From an uncultured Nitrospirota bacterium (GTDB lineage: Bacteria; Nitrospirota; Nitrospiria; Nitrospirales; UBA8639): DNA of 64,000 bases. The stretch spans positions 1-64,000 of the forward strand of contig CAKZPV010000050.1 in the NCBI GenBank assembly GCA_937139405.1, given 5' to 3'. The notes under the pieces are model-generated. The model was not told the DNA's origin. It saw only the letters and a program-made list of their open reading frames with translations, and did not search any database. The translations under genes and the position numbers were made by a program. Below, piece after piece: positions 44,191-54,247 of this stretch (its first letter is position 1; each line of letters begins with the position of its first letter).

Positions 44191-44820
44191 ATGGGACATC
44201 AACCAAAAATTTCTAATATAACTGGGGTTATTCTAGCCGGTGGACTCAGCCGGCGCATGGGACAAGATAAGCGAAGGCTTCATTGGCAAGGGGAATATTT
44301 CTTAGACTTGGTGTGTCGGGTAATGGACAGTTTATTTGAAGAAGTTCTCGTAGTCACTGCACAAGAAGATTATGATTGTTCGCATCTTCCTGTTCGCTTA
44401 GTGACTGATAAAATTCCAAAAAAAGGTTCATTGGGAGGGTTGTACACAGGCTTGATTGAGGCGAAACATTCTTTAATATTTGTTGTTGCCTGTGATATGC
44501 CTTTTTTAAGTAAAGAAAGTATTACTCGTTTATGCATGGAACCAGAGAGCGACGTTTTGGTCGTGAAGCTTTCTACTGGGATGCAGCCCTTACATGCACG
44601 TTATTCCAAGCGGTGTGTCTTGACTATCGAAAAAATGATCCATGATGGGGATTTGAAAATTAAAAATTTGCCTGCTCAATCTAGTCTATCTGTAAGGCAT
44701 ATAGAAGAAACTCTGTTTGATGATATTGATCCTCATCGACGATCATTTATGAATATTAATACTCCTGCCGACTTGGAATTTGCTCGCAAGATGTCTTCGG
44801 ATCCTACATTCTCTCAATGA
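44191..44820 (+). CDS. mobA: molybdenum cofactor guanylyltransferase
   Basis: About 209 residues of the MobA nucleotidyltransferase family, which joins GMP to molybdopterin. The signature VILAGGLSRRMGQDKRRL, the VACDMPFL metal-binding block and QPLHARY are present. The longer frame from 44152 runs through the terminator hairpin, so the ATG at 44191 or a later start is preferred; neither has a strong ribosome site. NXR and other molybdenum enzymes need this cofactor, which fits the organism. Confidence 0.85.
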   Translation: MGHQPKISNITGVILAGGLSRRMGQDKRRLHWQGEYFLDLVCRVMDSLFEEVLVVTAQEDYDCSHLPVRLVTDKIPKKGSLGGLYTGLIEAKHSLIFVVACDMPFLSKESITRLCMEPESDVLVVKLSTGMQPLHARYSKRCVLTIEKMIHDGDLKIKNLPAQSSLSVRHIEETLFDDIDPHRRSFMNINTPADLEFARKMSSDPTFSQ

Positions 44821-44922
44821 TTCCGTTTCCTTTTAGTATGGAACTTGAGAGACCGTCTTCTGACTTTGAATGCAGATAACTCTTTGACGCCTAGCTGGTA
44901 CAACCGTAGATATTGCAAATCC

Positions 44923-44951
44923 TTGCCTTGTCAAAAACCCTATGCTACATT
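44923..44951 (+). promoter_or_regulatory. probable promoter of argS
   Basis: TTGCCT (44923-44928), a 17-base spacer and TACATT (44946-44951), about 50 bases before the argS start. Confidence 0.4.
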
Positions 44952-45000
44952 CGCCACGTGGTAAAAACCCTTTAAATTTGCGTAGATAGGAAGAATTTGC

Positions 45001-46782
45001 GTGGAGACATTACTCCAAAATCAGGTGACTGAGGCTATCGCGATGACCTTGGAAAAGGTCAGTGAAACTGGACAATTACCCATTGGCACGATTCCTTCTC
45101 CAATGGTGGAGCCTCCTAAACGTCCTGAATGGGGAGATTTTTCCTGCAATATAGCCATGACGTTGGCTTCTATCGTTCGCCAATCTCCCTTGAAAGTGGC
45201 TGAGGTATTGGCCTCAAATCTTCGTGAACAATTCCCCAAGCTATTTGAACGAATTGATATTGCTCCGCCTGGATTTTTGAATCTCACTTTGCATCCCATG
45301 CGTTGGATAGAAGTGCTGCGAACAATTGAGCATCATGGAGCTTCCTATGGGACTAGTCACATAGGAAAAGGGAAACGCATTGTTTTGGAATTTGTGAGTG
45401 CGAATCCCACAGGACCGTTGCATGTAGGACATGGACGGGGAGCTGCATTAGGCCAGGCAATGGCCTCCCTATTGACTGCTTCGGGATTCACGGTTTCTCG
45501 GGAATTTTATATTAATGATGCAGGTCGACAATTACAGTTACTAGGACGGTCTGTGAATGCACGTTATCGAGAATTGTTGGGGAAGGAATCATCATTTCCC
45601 GAAGATGGATATCACGGGGATTATATTAAAACTTTAGCTGAAACTGTTGTCCAAACTCATAGTGAGAGATTGTTGGAGAGGCTGCCTGAAGAGGCTGAAG
45701 CCGTTTGTGCGCAAGTAGCCAGTCAGATTTTGTTAGATCGTATTAAAGAGGATTTAGCAAGCTTTGGGGTGAATTTCGAGACGTGGTTTTCAGAAGCGAC
45801 TCTCCATTCGAAAGGACTGGTTCAGTTAACATTGGAGGAATTACAGGAGCGAGATCTTGTGAAAGAAGAAGATGGCGCCTTGTGGTTTCGTGCTACACAA
45901 TTTGGTGATGAAAAAAATCGAGTTGTTAAGAAACAGGACGGAACTTATACCTATTTGGCTGCTGATATGGCTTATCACCGGGATAAACTTGCCAGGGGTT
46001 TTGATACTCTCATTAATATTTGGGGTGCTGACCATCACGGATATATTCCACGAATGGTTGCAACAGTACAGGCTTTTGGCCATGCCAAAGAGTCCCTACG
46101 TGTGGTGTTAGTGCAAATGGTGAGTTTGTTACGAGGGACTCAGAAGATTGAAATGTCTAAACGTGCTGGTGAATTTGTGACGCTTCGAGAGGTCGTAGAA
46201 GAAGTCGGATCTGATGCAGCCAAGTTTTTCTTTCTCATGCGGCGAGCCGATACCCATTTGGATTTTGATCTTGAATTGGCGAAACAACAGTCTTCGGATA
46301 ACCCTGTTTATTATGTGCAATATGCACATGCTCGCTTAGCTAGTATGTTCCGTGTTGCTCAAGAACGGCACGTGCCTCTCCCAGCTATTCAAGATGTGGA
46401 TCCATCATTATTGCTTGCTGCAGAAGAGTTGGGATTGATCAAATCGCTGGCGCAATATCCATTTATTCTTGAGGGTAGTGCGACCTCTCTTGAGCCTCAT
46501 CGTATGACGTTTTATCTTCAAGAGCTTGCCGCACAATTGCATGCCTATTACAACAAACATCGAGTGCTTCCTCTATCCGACAATGTGATGGATGCTGCAA
46601 CTGGCTCCCAAGATAGACTAGTAGAGACAAACGGAAATGGGCTAAATCCTGGAAATAGATCGAACAATGACTCTCTCACGCCGGCTGTGACGGCCGCCCG
46701 CTTAGCCCTCTTGCGTCAAGTTCAGACGGTCCTTCGTAATGGTCTTACCTTGCTCGGCATTTCTTCTCCCGAGAAAATGTAA
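45001..46782 (+). CDS. argS: arginyl-tRNA synthetase
   Basis: 593 residues of a class-I synthetase charging tRNA-Arg in the cytoplasm. The N-terminal additional domain is followed by the HIGH-equivalent HVGHG (SANPTGPLHVGHGRG, about 133-147), the KMSKS-equivalent EMSKR (about 384-388) and the C-terminal DALR anticodon-binding domain. The GTG start at 45001 has AGGAAG about eight bases upstream. An insert rich in Asn/Gly near the end (about 540-565) is unremarkable. tgt follows 22 bases after the stop. Confidence 0.96.
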   Translation: METLLQNQVTEAIAMTLEKVSETGQLPIGTIPSPMVEPPKRPEWGDFSCNIAMTLASIVRQSPLKVAEVLASNLREQFPKLFERIDIAPPGFLNLTLHPMRWIEVLRTIEHHGASYGTSHIGKGKRIVLEFVSANPTGPLHVGHGRGAALGQAMASLLTASGFTVSREFYINDAGRQLQLLGRSVNARYRELLGKESSFPEDGYHGDYIKTLAETVVQTHSERLLERLPEEAEAVCAQVASQILLDRIKEDLASFGVNFETWFSEATLHSKGLVQLTLEELQERDLVKEEDGALWFRATQFGDEKNRVVKKQDGTYTYLAADMAYHRDKLARGFDTLINIWGADHHGYIPRMVATVQAFGHAKESLRVVLVQMVSLLRGTQKIEMSKRAGEFVTLREVVEEVGSDAAKFFFLMRRADTHLDFDLELAKQQSSDNPVYYVQYAHARLASMFRVAQERHVPLPAIQDVDPSLLLAAEELGLIKSLAQYPFILEGSATSLEPHRMTFYLQELAAQLHAYYNKHRVLPLSDNVMDAATGSQDRLVETNGNGLNPGNRSNNDSLTPAVTAARLALLRQVQTVLRNGLTLLGISSPEKM

Positions 46783-46804
46783 CGAATCGACAGATCAAAC
46801 AAGA

Positions 46805-47983
46805 ATGACGTTCTCAGAATCGCAATCGATAGCCACTTCAGGCACAAATAGTTTTTCCGTCTACCAAACTTCCGCATCTGGAGCCCGAGTCGGTCTCCTT
46901 TCGACTTCACATGGAGAAATTGAAACTCCGGCCTTTATGCCGGTGGGGTCACAAGGGACGGTCAAAGGCTTACATCCGGAGGAAGTTCGTGACGCTGGTT
47001 TTCGCATGATTTTGGCTAACGCCTATCATCTATTTCTTCGACCCGGTCATGAGTTGATTGAATCTCAGGGAGGGTTGCATACGTTTATGCAATGGTCTGG
47101 AGCTATCTTAACTGATAGTGGTGGATATCAAATGGTTAGCCTGGCGGATCTCTGCAAGATCACTGAAGAGGGTGTAAATTTTCGTTCCCATATCAATGGA
47201 GAATGGCATATGCTTTCGCCAGAGAAAAGTATGAGCATTCAAGTGGCTCTTGGTTCAGATATTATGATGGTGTTGGATCATTGCCCAACCTTTCCCTGTA
47301 CAAAACTTCAAGCCCAGGAAGCGGTCAAGCGCACAACTCGATGGGCTAAGCGCTGTGTTGACGTCCCCAAAAAGGCTCATCAATGGATGTTTGGCATTAT
47401 TCAGGGTGGTGTATTCCCAGACTTGAGGAAGGAATCAACGAAGGAGTTGGCCGCTCTCGACATGGATGGGTATGCCTTGGGAGGGTTATCGTTAGGTGAA
47501 GAAAAGCCTGCCATGTTTGAGATGATTGAAACAGTTGTGGCTCTTCTTCCCACTAACCGTCCTCGGTATCTCATGGGTGTTGGGTTCCCTGAAGATCTTG
47601 TGGAAGGCGTGGCTCGGGGATTAGATTTGTTCGACTGCGTGATCCCTACTCGTCATGGACGAACTGGGTGGCTTTTTACATCCACAGGACGAGTTCTGAT
47701 CAAGCAGGCACGTTATAAACAAGATCCAAATCCTATTGATCCTGACTGTACATGCCCTGTGTGCCAACGATTTTCCCTGGCCTATTTACGGCATTTATTT
47801 ATTTCTCGTGAAATGTTAGGTGTTCGACTGAATACTGTACATAATCTTTGGTATTATGGAAGGCTTATGGCCGAATTGCGCCAAGCAATCAGGGATAATC
47901 GCTTTGAAGACTATCGCAAAGATTTTTATCGACGGCGTGAATCAGCAACTCATGCGCCACCGGTTCAGGACGCGGTCAATTGA
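46805..47983 (+). CDS. tgt: tRNA-guanine transglycosylase
   Basis: 392 residues from the ATG at 46805, placed just after argS; a longer GTG frame from 46739 would overlap argS by 44 bases. It exchanges guanine 34 for preQ1 in tRNAs for queuosine. The catalytic aspartates are in LTDSGGYQ and DCVIPTRHGRTGWL, GLSLGEEK is present, and the zinc site is CTCPVC plus a later Cys/His (YLRHLF). Family length is normal. yajC, secD and secF follow, a common bacterial order. Confidence 0.96.
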   Translation: MTFSESQSIATSGTNSFSVYQTSASGARVGLLSTSHGEIETPAFMPVGSQGTVKGLHPEEVRDAGFRMILANAYHLFLRPGHELIESQGGLHTFMQWSGAILTDSGGYQMVSLADLCKITEEGVNFRSHINGEWHMLSPEKSMSIQVALGSDIMMVLDHCPTFPCTKLQAQEAVKRTTRWAKRCVDVPKKAHQWMFGIIQGGVFPDLRKESTKELAALDMDGYALGGLSLGEEKPAMFEMIETVVALLPTNRPRYLMGVGFPEDLVEGVARGLDLFDCVIPTRHGRTGWLFTSTGRVLIKQARYKQDPNPIDPDCTCPVCQRFSLAYLRHLFISREMLGVRLNTVHNLWYYGRLMAELRQAIRDNRFEDYRKDFYRRRESATHAPPVQDAVN

Positions 47984-48021
47984 TTGTGCCATGTTAAACC
48001 ATTTGTAATGTTGAGGTAAGT

Positions 48022-48348
48022 ATGGATTTCGTCTCGCAGGCCTGGGCTCAAGCAGATGGAGGGGCATCACCTGATGCATCTGCAGGGTTGTTGTCCCTCA
48101 TCCCGTTTGTGTTGATTTTTATTGTCTTTTATTTCTTGCTTATTTTGCCGCAACAGCGGCGCCAGAAAAAGCAACGAGAACTGTTGGAGGCCATTAAAAA
48201 AGGGGACAAGGTGATCACCTCCTCGGGGATCTGGGGAACGGTGACGAATTTGGATAAAGAAACGGTTACCTTGCAGGTCGCCGATAATACGAAAATACGG
48301 TTGCAGCGGGATCATATTTCCAGCATTCGTACATTGAGTGAATCATGA
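48022..48348 (+). CDS. yajC: preprotein translocase accessory subunit YajC
   Basis: 108 residues with one membrane helix (about 28-47, LIPFVLIFIVFYFLLILPQ) followed by a basic QQRRQKKQRE stretch and the small cytoplasmic domain (KGDKVITSSGIWGTV). It joins SecD and SecF at the translocon. GAGG precedes the ATG, and secD starts 19 bases after its stop. Confidence 0.95.
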   Translation: MDFVSQAWAQADGGASPDASAGLLSLIPFVLIFIVFYFLLILPQQRRQKKQRELLEAIKKGDKVITSSGIWGTVTNLDKETVTLQVADNTKIRLQRDHISSIRTLSES

Positions 48349-48367
48349 TGGATCAAGAGGTTAATGC

Positions 48368-50002
48368 ATGAAAAAACTTCGTGGGAGATTTCTTCTCCTC
48401 ATTGTTGTCACCGTAGTGTCTTGTATTCTGGCGCTGCCTTCTTTTCCAGGGCTGTACCAAGCGTTACCCGAGGACGTGAGAAATATATTGAGTCATCAGG
48501 GGTTGTCGTTGGGTTTAGACCTTCAGGGTGGCATTCATCTTGTGTTGGAAGTGGAAGAAGAGCGAGCCGTGGAGATCGCGGTCGATCGTTTGGGGAAAGC
48601 TGTAGCAGACCTTTTTGTTGAAAAAACGATCGCGTTTGATGACGTGAGTCGAGAGGGTTCGAATGGCCTCTCGATTGCTTTGGAAAATGAATCAGATGTG
48701 GATGAAGTTCAGACATTGTTGAGTGCTTCGTTTCCAAGTTTTGTCTTACAAAATAATTCTGGGGCTCGCTTAGAATATGAACTCAGCCCGGATGATGTAG
48801 AGCGGATCAAAACTTCCGCCATCAATCAAGCCTTAGAGACAATTCGGAATCGTATCGATCAATTTGGTGTTGCTGAACCGCTTATTCAGCGATTGGGGCT
48901 CAATCAAATTGCGATTCAATTGCCAGGTGTCCAAGATCCGCAACGAGCCAAAGATCTTATTCAAAAAACGGCTTTGCTGGAATTTAAGATGTTGCATGAA
49001 TCGAAGGTGGCCTTAGATTTACCGGCGCAGGTAGAAAGAGGTCAAGAAGATAAAGTTCGGCAAGAGTTTGCTGAGAAAATTCCTGAAGAAGCGGAAATTT
49101 TATTTGAAACAATTACAGAAGAGCTTGATGGTACGACATATAGTCGACCCTACCTGATCAAAAAAAATGCGGATTTAATTGGCGATCTTCTTCAAGATGC
49201 GCGAGTGTCAATTGGGGAATTTAATGAACCGAATGTGAGTGTGACGTTTGATAGCAAAGGCGCGCGTGAATTTGACTTGGTTACTGCAGCCAATGTAGGA
49301 AAACGAATGGCTATTGTGTTGGATGGAAAGGTCTATTCCGCTCCTACGATTAATGAACGTATCAGTGGTGGTCGTGCTGTGATTAGTGGGACCTTTACGA
49401 CGAATGAAGCCAATGATCTAGCGGTTGTGCTTAGGGCTGGAGCCCTACCTGCCCCGCTTAAGACCCTACAGGATTTAACGGTGGGGCCTTCCTTGGGTAA
49501 AGATTCCATTGAAAAAGGATTGCGCACAACGGTGATTGCTGGTTCGTTGGTATTGATTTTTATGATTGTGTATTACCGTCTTTCCGGCTTGATTGCCAAT
49601 ATGGCTTTGTTTTTGAATTTAATTGGGTTACTAGGCGCTCTTTCTGGACTGAATGCTACGTTAACCTTGCCTGGTATTGCGGGAATCATTTTGACTATGG
49701 GGATGGGGGTTGATTCGAATGTGCTCATCTTCGAACGTATACGAGAGGAATTGCGAAATGGTCGGCCGGTTCGTCTAGCTGTGGATGCTGGATTTGAAAA
49801 GGCATTTCTCACGATTGTGGATGCGCATGTGACAACCCTGATTACAGGATTGGCGTTGTTTTTATTTGGAACGGGTCCGATTAAAGGATTCGCAGTCACT
49901 CTTTGTTTAGGTATAGGTATTAATTTGTTTACCGCATTTGTGGGAACGAAAGTGGTCTTTGATTTTCTGAATCGTCAGAAATTAGAAGCACTCAGTATTT
50001 AA
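48368..50002 (+). CDS. secD: protein-export membrane protein SecD
   Basis: 544 residues with helix 1 (about 7-25), the LGLDLQGGIHLVLEV signature of the first periplasmic domain, a large P1 region, and five C-terminal helices. It uses the proton gradient to pull proteins through SecYEG. The blocks GMGVDSNVLIFERIREELR and TLITGLALFLFGTGPIKGFA are diagnostic. The size is normal, and it is the middle gene of the yajC-secD-secF operon. Confidence 0.96.
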   Translation: MKKLRGRFLLLIVVTVVSCILALPSFPGLYQALPEDVRNILSHQGLSLGLDLQGGIHLVLEVEEERAVEIAVDRLGKAVADLFVEKTIAFDDVSREGSNGLSIALENESDVDEVQTLLSASFPSFVLQNNSGARLEYELSPDDVERIKTSAINQALETIRNRIDQFGVAEPLIQRLGLNQIAIQLPGVQDPQRAKDLIQKTALLEFKMLHESKVALDLPAQVERGQEDKVRQEFAEKIPEEAEILFETITEELDGTTYSRPYLIKKNADLIGDLLQDARVSIGEFNEPNVSVTFDSKGAREFDLVTAANVGKRMAIVLDGKVYSAPTINERISGGRAVISGTFTTNEANDLAVVLRAGALPAPLKTLQDLTVGPSLGKDSIEKGLRTTVIAGSLVLIFMIVYYRLSGLIANMALFLNLIGLLGALSGLNATLTLPGIAGIILTMGMGVDSNVLIFERIREELRNGRPVRLAVDAGFEKAFLTIVDAHVTTLITGLALFLFGTGPIKGFAVTLCLGIGINLFTAFVGTKVVFDFLNRQKLEALSI

Positions 50003-50039
50003 ATGGAGAAAGCAAATTGTATAGGAGCATGATTCGGCC

Positions 50040-50960
50040 ATGATGGAAATTGTGGGAAAAACCTCTGTGGACTTTATGGGGAAGCGGAACATAGCCTTTG
50101 CCATATCTGGTGTTCTGGTGTTTCTCGGCGTATTGGCTGTTGTTGGGATTCTTGTCGGGTGGGCCAACTTGGGGATTGATTTTGCTGGAGGGACGGCGGT
50201 TCAGCTCAAATTTGATCAAGCGCTAGGTATTGAGGATGCAAGAAAGGCGCTACAGAAACATGAGCTGGCCGAAGCCGAGCTGCAAGAATTTCCTCAGGAC
50301 CAAAAGCTACTCATTCGAGTGAAAACTGAAACCACGATTGAAGATGAAATCAGCAAGCAGATCATTCAAGCGTTTCAAGCCGAGTTCCCGAAGCATGGCT
50401 TTGTGGTGGATTCCAGTACATCCATTGGTCCGACTATTGGGAAAAAACTTCAAGAAGATGCCTTGATTGCGATCGTCCTTTCGTTGGTTGGAATTATTCT
50501 TTATATCGCAGTTCGTTTCGAGTTTCGTTTTGGCGTGGCTGCAGCGATTGCCACCTTTCATGATGTGTTGGTGGTGTTAGGTATTTACTTCCTCTTGGAT
50601 AAGGAAATTACCTTGCTTGTTGTCACAGCGTTACTCACATTGGCTGGATATTCTTTAACCGATACCGTGATCGTCTTCGATAGAATTCGTGAAAATCTTC
50701 GCCGTCGCCGACGTGAAACGGTCGCGGATATTATTAACAGTGGTATTAATCAGGTCCTCAGCCGAACATTAGTGACGACGTTGACTGTGGTATTAGTGCT
50801 CGTGCCGTTGACGTTATGGGGAGGGGAAGTTCTGCATGACTTTTCTTTGGCTCTGCTTTTGGGTGTGATGGTGGGGACCTACTCATCTATCTTTGTCGCG
50901 AGTCCACTTCTCCTTTTGTGGCCTGGCGCTGAAGGAAAATTATTAAGTCGTGGAAAATAA
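50040..50960 (+). CDS. secF: protein-export membrane protein SecF
   Basis: 306 residues with six helices. The signature GIDFAGGTAVQLKF lies near residue 40 and TDTVIVFDRIRENLRRRRRE near 205-225. It partners SecD. Two adjacent ATGs (50040, 50043) are equally possible; AGGAG lies 12 bases upstream. It closes the export operon. Confidence 0.95.
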   Translation: MMEIVGKTSVDFMGKRNIAFAISGVLVFLGVLAVVGILVGWANLGIDFAGGTAVQLKFDQALGIEDARKALQKHELAEAELQEFPQDQKLLIRVKTETTIEDEISKQIIQAFQAEFPKHGFVVDSSTSIGPTIGKKLQEDALIAIVLSLVGIILYIAVRFEFRFGVAAAIATFHDVLVVLGIYFLLDKEITLLVVTALLTLAGYSLTDTVIVFDRIRENLRRRRRETVADIINSGINQVLSRTLVTTLTVVLVLVPLTLWGGEVLHDFSLALLLGVMVGTYSSIFVASPLLLLWPGAEGKLLSRGK

Positions 50961-51052
50961 ATCCTCTTGTTCTGTTTCTTGACAGTTCAGAGAAAGGTTT
51001 CCCCAAATGTAAACCATCCTAGGGAGTCTGTTCTTTTTATGGGTATGGTGAT

Positions 51053-54000
51053 GTGACCAAAGTGAAACGCTTTGGGTTTCCCCTCCAATTAAAGGGGAAG
51101 ACCATTCTCGCCGTCGTGCTGGTTGGTCTTCTACCCCTTATCCTCTCTCTCCTCCTCACGTATTTCGAAGAAAAACGAGCCCTTCGGGAAGCTGCTGGGA
51201 TCACCATGAAGGGGATCGCCGTTGAAGTTGCTCGCAAAGTCGAGACTCAAATTATTCGGAGTATTAATGAAGCGCAGCAATTGGCGACCATTCCCTTTAT
51301 TCGGAGTGCAGTGATTAACTCAAATCACAGCTATGTGTATAAAAGCGCAGAGGAAATTCAGGCTCTTATTCAACAATGGCAAGACACGTGGCGGGCTGAA
51401 TCCAGTCAGGATGAGTTTCCTGCATTTATCAATAAATATGCGACGGATTATCTCACCCAGTGGCATGCTATTCGAAAATCGGATTATTTAGCGATTGTGG
51501 TGGTGGATAATAAAGGGGCCTTGGTTTTGAGCTCTTTTCCTCAGGTCGGGTTTTTCCACGGGAACAGTCTATGGTGGCAATCGGTCATGCAAGCGGGGGA
51601 GACGCAGGCTTTTGTGAGTGAATTATCTTTTGATCCTGGATTTGGAACCCATGTGCTCAATGTGGGTGTGCCTATTTGGGATGATGCCCGCACGAAGATT
51701 GTGGGAGCCATTAGTATCCTTTTGCGGAGGGATTCGTTGTTCCGTTCGATTTCCGAAGTCTCGGCGGGAAAGACTGGCCATGCCATGTTAGTGACGACGG
51801 ATGGAATTCCTATTCTTTGCCCAACGCTTTCTTTAGAAGAACATGCTTTGTCTGCCAGGATGGTCGAAGCTTTTCAGCAAAATATCCCAGGTTGGTTAGT
51901 GGCGGATCCTGATTCTCATGGCGCACAACATGCGATTGTGGGATATGCACCTTTGTATTTAGGAGTACCGTTAGCGAGTCAAAGTTTTGGGGGGAAGTCT
52001 TGGCAAATGTTAGCCAGTCAAGACCCATCTGAGACCTATGCACCTTTGGATCAATTGTTAATTAAAGTTTTGTCGTATGGGATAGCTGTATTCGTGATCC
52101 TATGGGTTGCAGGAATAATCGTGGCTGGTCGAATCGTTAAACCCATTCAAGCTCTCTCAAAAGGAGTTGAACAATTCGGCAGCGGAAATTTAGTTGAACA
52201 TATTGATATTCGTACGGGTGATGAAATCGAGCGTTTGGCAGAGACATTTAATGGTATGGCCGGAAACCTCCAGCGCTCGTTTTCTCAGTTGAAACAAAAA
52301 GTGGAAGAAGTTGGGAGTTTGGAAGAAAAATATCGAGATCTGATTGAAAACGCTCCAGAAATGATTCATCAATTAAATCCTGCTGGTCATTTTGTGCATG
52401 TGAATAGCACTGAATTACAAAAGCTGGGATATACATTATCCGATATGCTTGAAATGTCGTTATGGGATATTGTGCCAGACGAACATCAAGAGAATGTGAG
52501 AGCCTATGTGCGGGGGTTAGCATTAGATGGATCGAGAATAATTGAAACAGTGTTTCGTACGAAATCTCAAGAAGAGATAGAAGTAGAAATTCATTCCACG
52601 ACCTTAGTGGATCCCGATACGCAGTCCATCGTGTTTTCCCGAGGGTTTGTTAGGGATATTACGGATAGAAAGGTCTTGCAGGGGGAAGTTGCGCGCTATA
52701 CCAACCGACTAGAGGATTTAGTTACCGAGAGAACACAACAGTTGTCGGATTCGGAAGCGGGGTATAAAGCCCTCTTTAATTTGGCTGCAGATTCTATTGT
52801 GGTCGTCGATCTGGAAGGGCGGGTGGTCGATGGCAATGCCAGGGCGCGAGATATTTTAGGACATGCCTCTTCGGATTTTTCAGGTGCATCCTTTGTGAAT
52901 TTGGTTTCGCCAGATTTTCAAACGATGAGTCAAAACTTGTTAGAACGTGTCAGCCAAGGGGAACCAACCGTTCCGACCACCGAAATTGAAGCTCTTGATC
53001 GCGATGGCAAGATCAAGTCGATGGAGATGGATTTGGTTCGAATTGATATGGGCCCTCGATCATCTATCATGGTGCAATTGCGGGATATTACTGAACACAA
53101 AAATCTGGAAGTGACCTTGCAACGATATAACGATGCGTTGGAAGAAAAAGTGGTTGAGCGGACACGCGAGATCGAACAAGCCAAAGTGTATATTGAAAGT
53201 TTGCTAGAAAATGCGAATGATGTGATTTATACCTTGGATGTTGATCTGCGGTTCACGTATTTGAATGGCAAGGTTGAAGCTTGGGGGTATCGAAAAGAAG
53301 ATTTAATTGGTAAGCCCTATTTATCTCTGCTCTCTAAGCGATTTCGAAGTCGGTATTTGCAGGAAACATTGGATATGAGTGCCAAGCAAGTCTATGAAGT
53401 AGAAATTATGAGTAAACATGGAGAACTACGGTCTGTGTTGGTAAGTGTTGCTCCGCTCATGAATAATGCTGGGGGGCAACAGGGTGTTTTAGGAATCGCT
53501 CGAGACATTACGGAGCGTAAGCAATTGGAACGGCAGGTTCAAAATTCTGAACGGTTGGCCTCAATTGGTCAATTAGCCGCTGGTGTGGCTCATGAAATTA
53601 ATAATCCGTTAGGGGGTATTTTGAATTGTCTGTACAATATCCGAAAAGGTACGTTGACGCCTGAGCGTTCTCAAGAATATTTTCATTTTATGGAAGATGG
53701 GTTACAGCGGGTGCAACGCATTGTGCGCCAGCTTTTAGATTTTTCTCAACAACGGGAGCTAGAGCTATCCTTAGCTGATCTTCACCCGATTTTGGATCGT
53801 GTCGCGATCTTAACCGAGCATGTCTTTGTTGAGCATCAGGCGGTGCTTAAGAAACAATACGACGAGACGCTCCCTCAGCTATTGGTCGATGCCCCAATGA
53901 TTGAGCAAGTGATCATGAATCTGGTACTCAATGCCGTGCAGTCGCTTCAAAAAAATGGATATGTCAATCTTGAAACTCGAAAATATGAAGATGCCTGTGA

Positions 54001-54247
54001 AATAATCGTCGAAGATAATGGCTGCGGGATTGCCTCAAAGGTGCGCCCTCATATTTTTGATCCGTTTTTTACAACCAAAGGCACAGGTGAAGGGACGGGT
54101 TTGGGATTGTCAGTGAGTTTAGGAATTGTGCAACGCCATGGAGGTGAAATGCTGGTAGAGAGTGAGGAGGGGAAAGGGACTCGTTTTGTGGTTCGTTTGC
54201 CATTGACTCGATCACGTATGCCCTCCATGGTGAAGGTGGGTTCATGA
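51053..54247 (+). CDS. membrane histidine kinase with Cache, HAMP and three PAS domains
   Basis: A 1064-residue sensor. Helix 1 (about 17-36), a periplasmic double-Cache-type domain (40-335), helix 2 (340-360), HAMP (360-412), a coiled coil, then PAS 1 (about 425-540), PAS 2 (565-690) and PAS 3 (712-825). The HisKA phosphoacceptor is His847 in VAHEINNPLGG. The ATPase has its N box (NLVLNAVQ), G1 (DNGCGI, 988-993) and G2 (GTGLGLS, 1014-1020). No PAS carries an obvious CxxCH or heme motif. The GTG start has no clear ribosome site. Its stop overlaps the NtrC-type regulator start by four bases, forming a two-component pair. Confidence 0.93.
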   Translation: MTKVKRFGFPLQLKGKTILAVVLVGLLPLILSLLLTYFEEKRALREAAGITMKGIAVEVARKVETQIIRSINEAQQLATIPFIRSAVINSNHSYVYKSAEEIQALIQQWQDTWRAESSQDEFPAFINKYATDYLTQWHAIRKSDYLAIVVVDNKGALVLSSFPQVGFFHGNSLWWQSVMQAGETQAFVSELSFDPGFGTHVLNVGVPIWDDARTKIVGAISILLRRDSLFRSISEVSAGKTGHAMLVTTDGIPILCPTLSLEEHALSARMVEAFQQNIPGWLVADPDSHGAQHAIVGYAPLYLGVPLASQSFGGKSWQMLASQDPSETYAPLDQLLIKVLSYGIAVFVILWVAGIIVAGRIVKPIQALSKGVEQFGSGNLVEHIDIRTGDEIERLAETFNGMAGNLQRSFSQLKQKVEEVGSLEEKYRDLIENAPEMIHQLNPAGHFVHVNSTELQKLGYTLSDMLEMSLWDIVPDEHQENVRAYVRGLALDGSRIIETVFRTKSQEEIEVEIHSTTLVDPDTQSIVFSRGFVRDITDRKVLQGEVARYTNRLEDLVTERTQQLSDSEAGYKALFNLAADSIVVVDLEGRVVDGNARARDILGHASSDFSGASFVNLVSPDFQTMSQNLLERVSQGEPTVPTTEIEALDRDGKIKSMEMDLVRIDMGPRSSIMVQLRDITEHKNLEVTLQRYNDALEEKVVERTREIEQAKVYIESLLENANDVIYTLDVDLRFTYLNGKVEAWGYRKEDLIGKPYLSLLSKRFRSRYLQETLDMSAKQVYEVEIMSKHGELRSVLVSVAPLMNNAGGQQGVLGIARDITERKQLERQVQNSERLASIGQLAAGVAHEINNPLGGILNCLYNIRKGTLTPERSQEYFHFMEDGLQRVQRIVRQLLDFSQQRELELSLADLHPILDRVAILTEHVFVEHQAVLKKQYDETLPQLLVDAPMIEQVIMNLVLNAVQSLQKNGYVNLETRKYEDACEIIVEDNGCGIASKVRPHIFDPFFTTKGTGEGTGLGLSVSLGIVQRHGGEMLVESEEGKGTRFVVRLPLTRSRMPSMVKVGS

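Noticed and set aside
46739-46804. tgt starting inside argS
   Set aside because: It would overlap argS by 44 bases, whereas an ATG 22 bases after argS fits the family N terminus.
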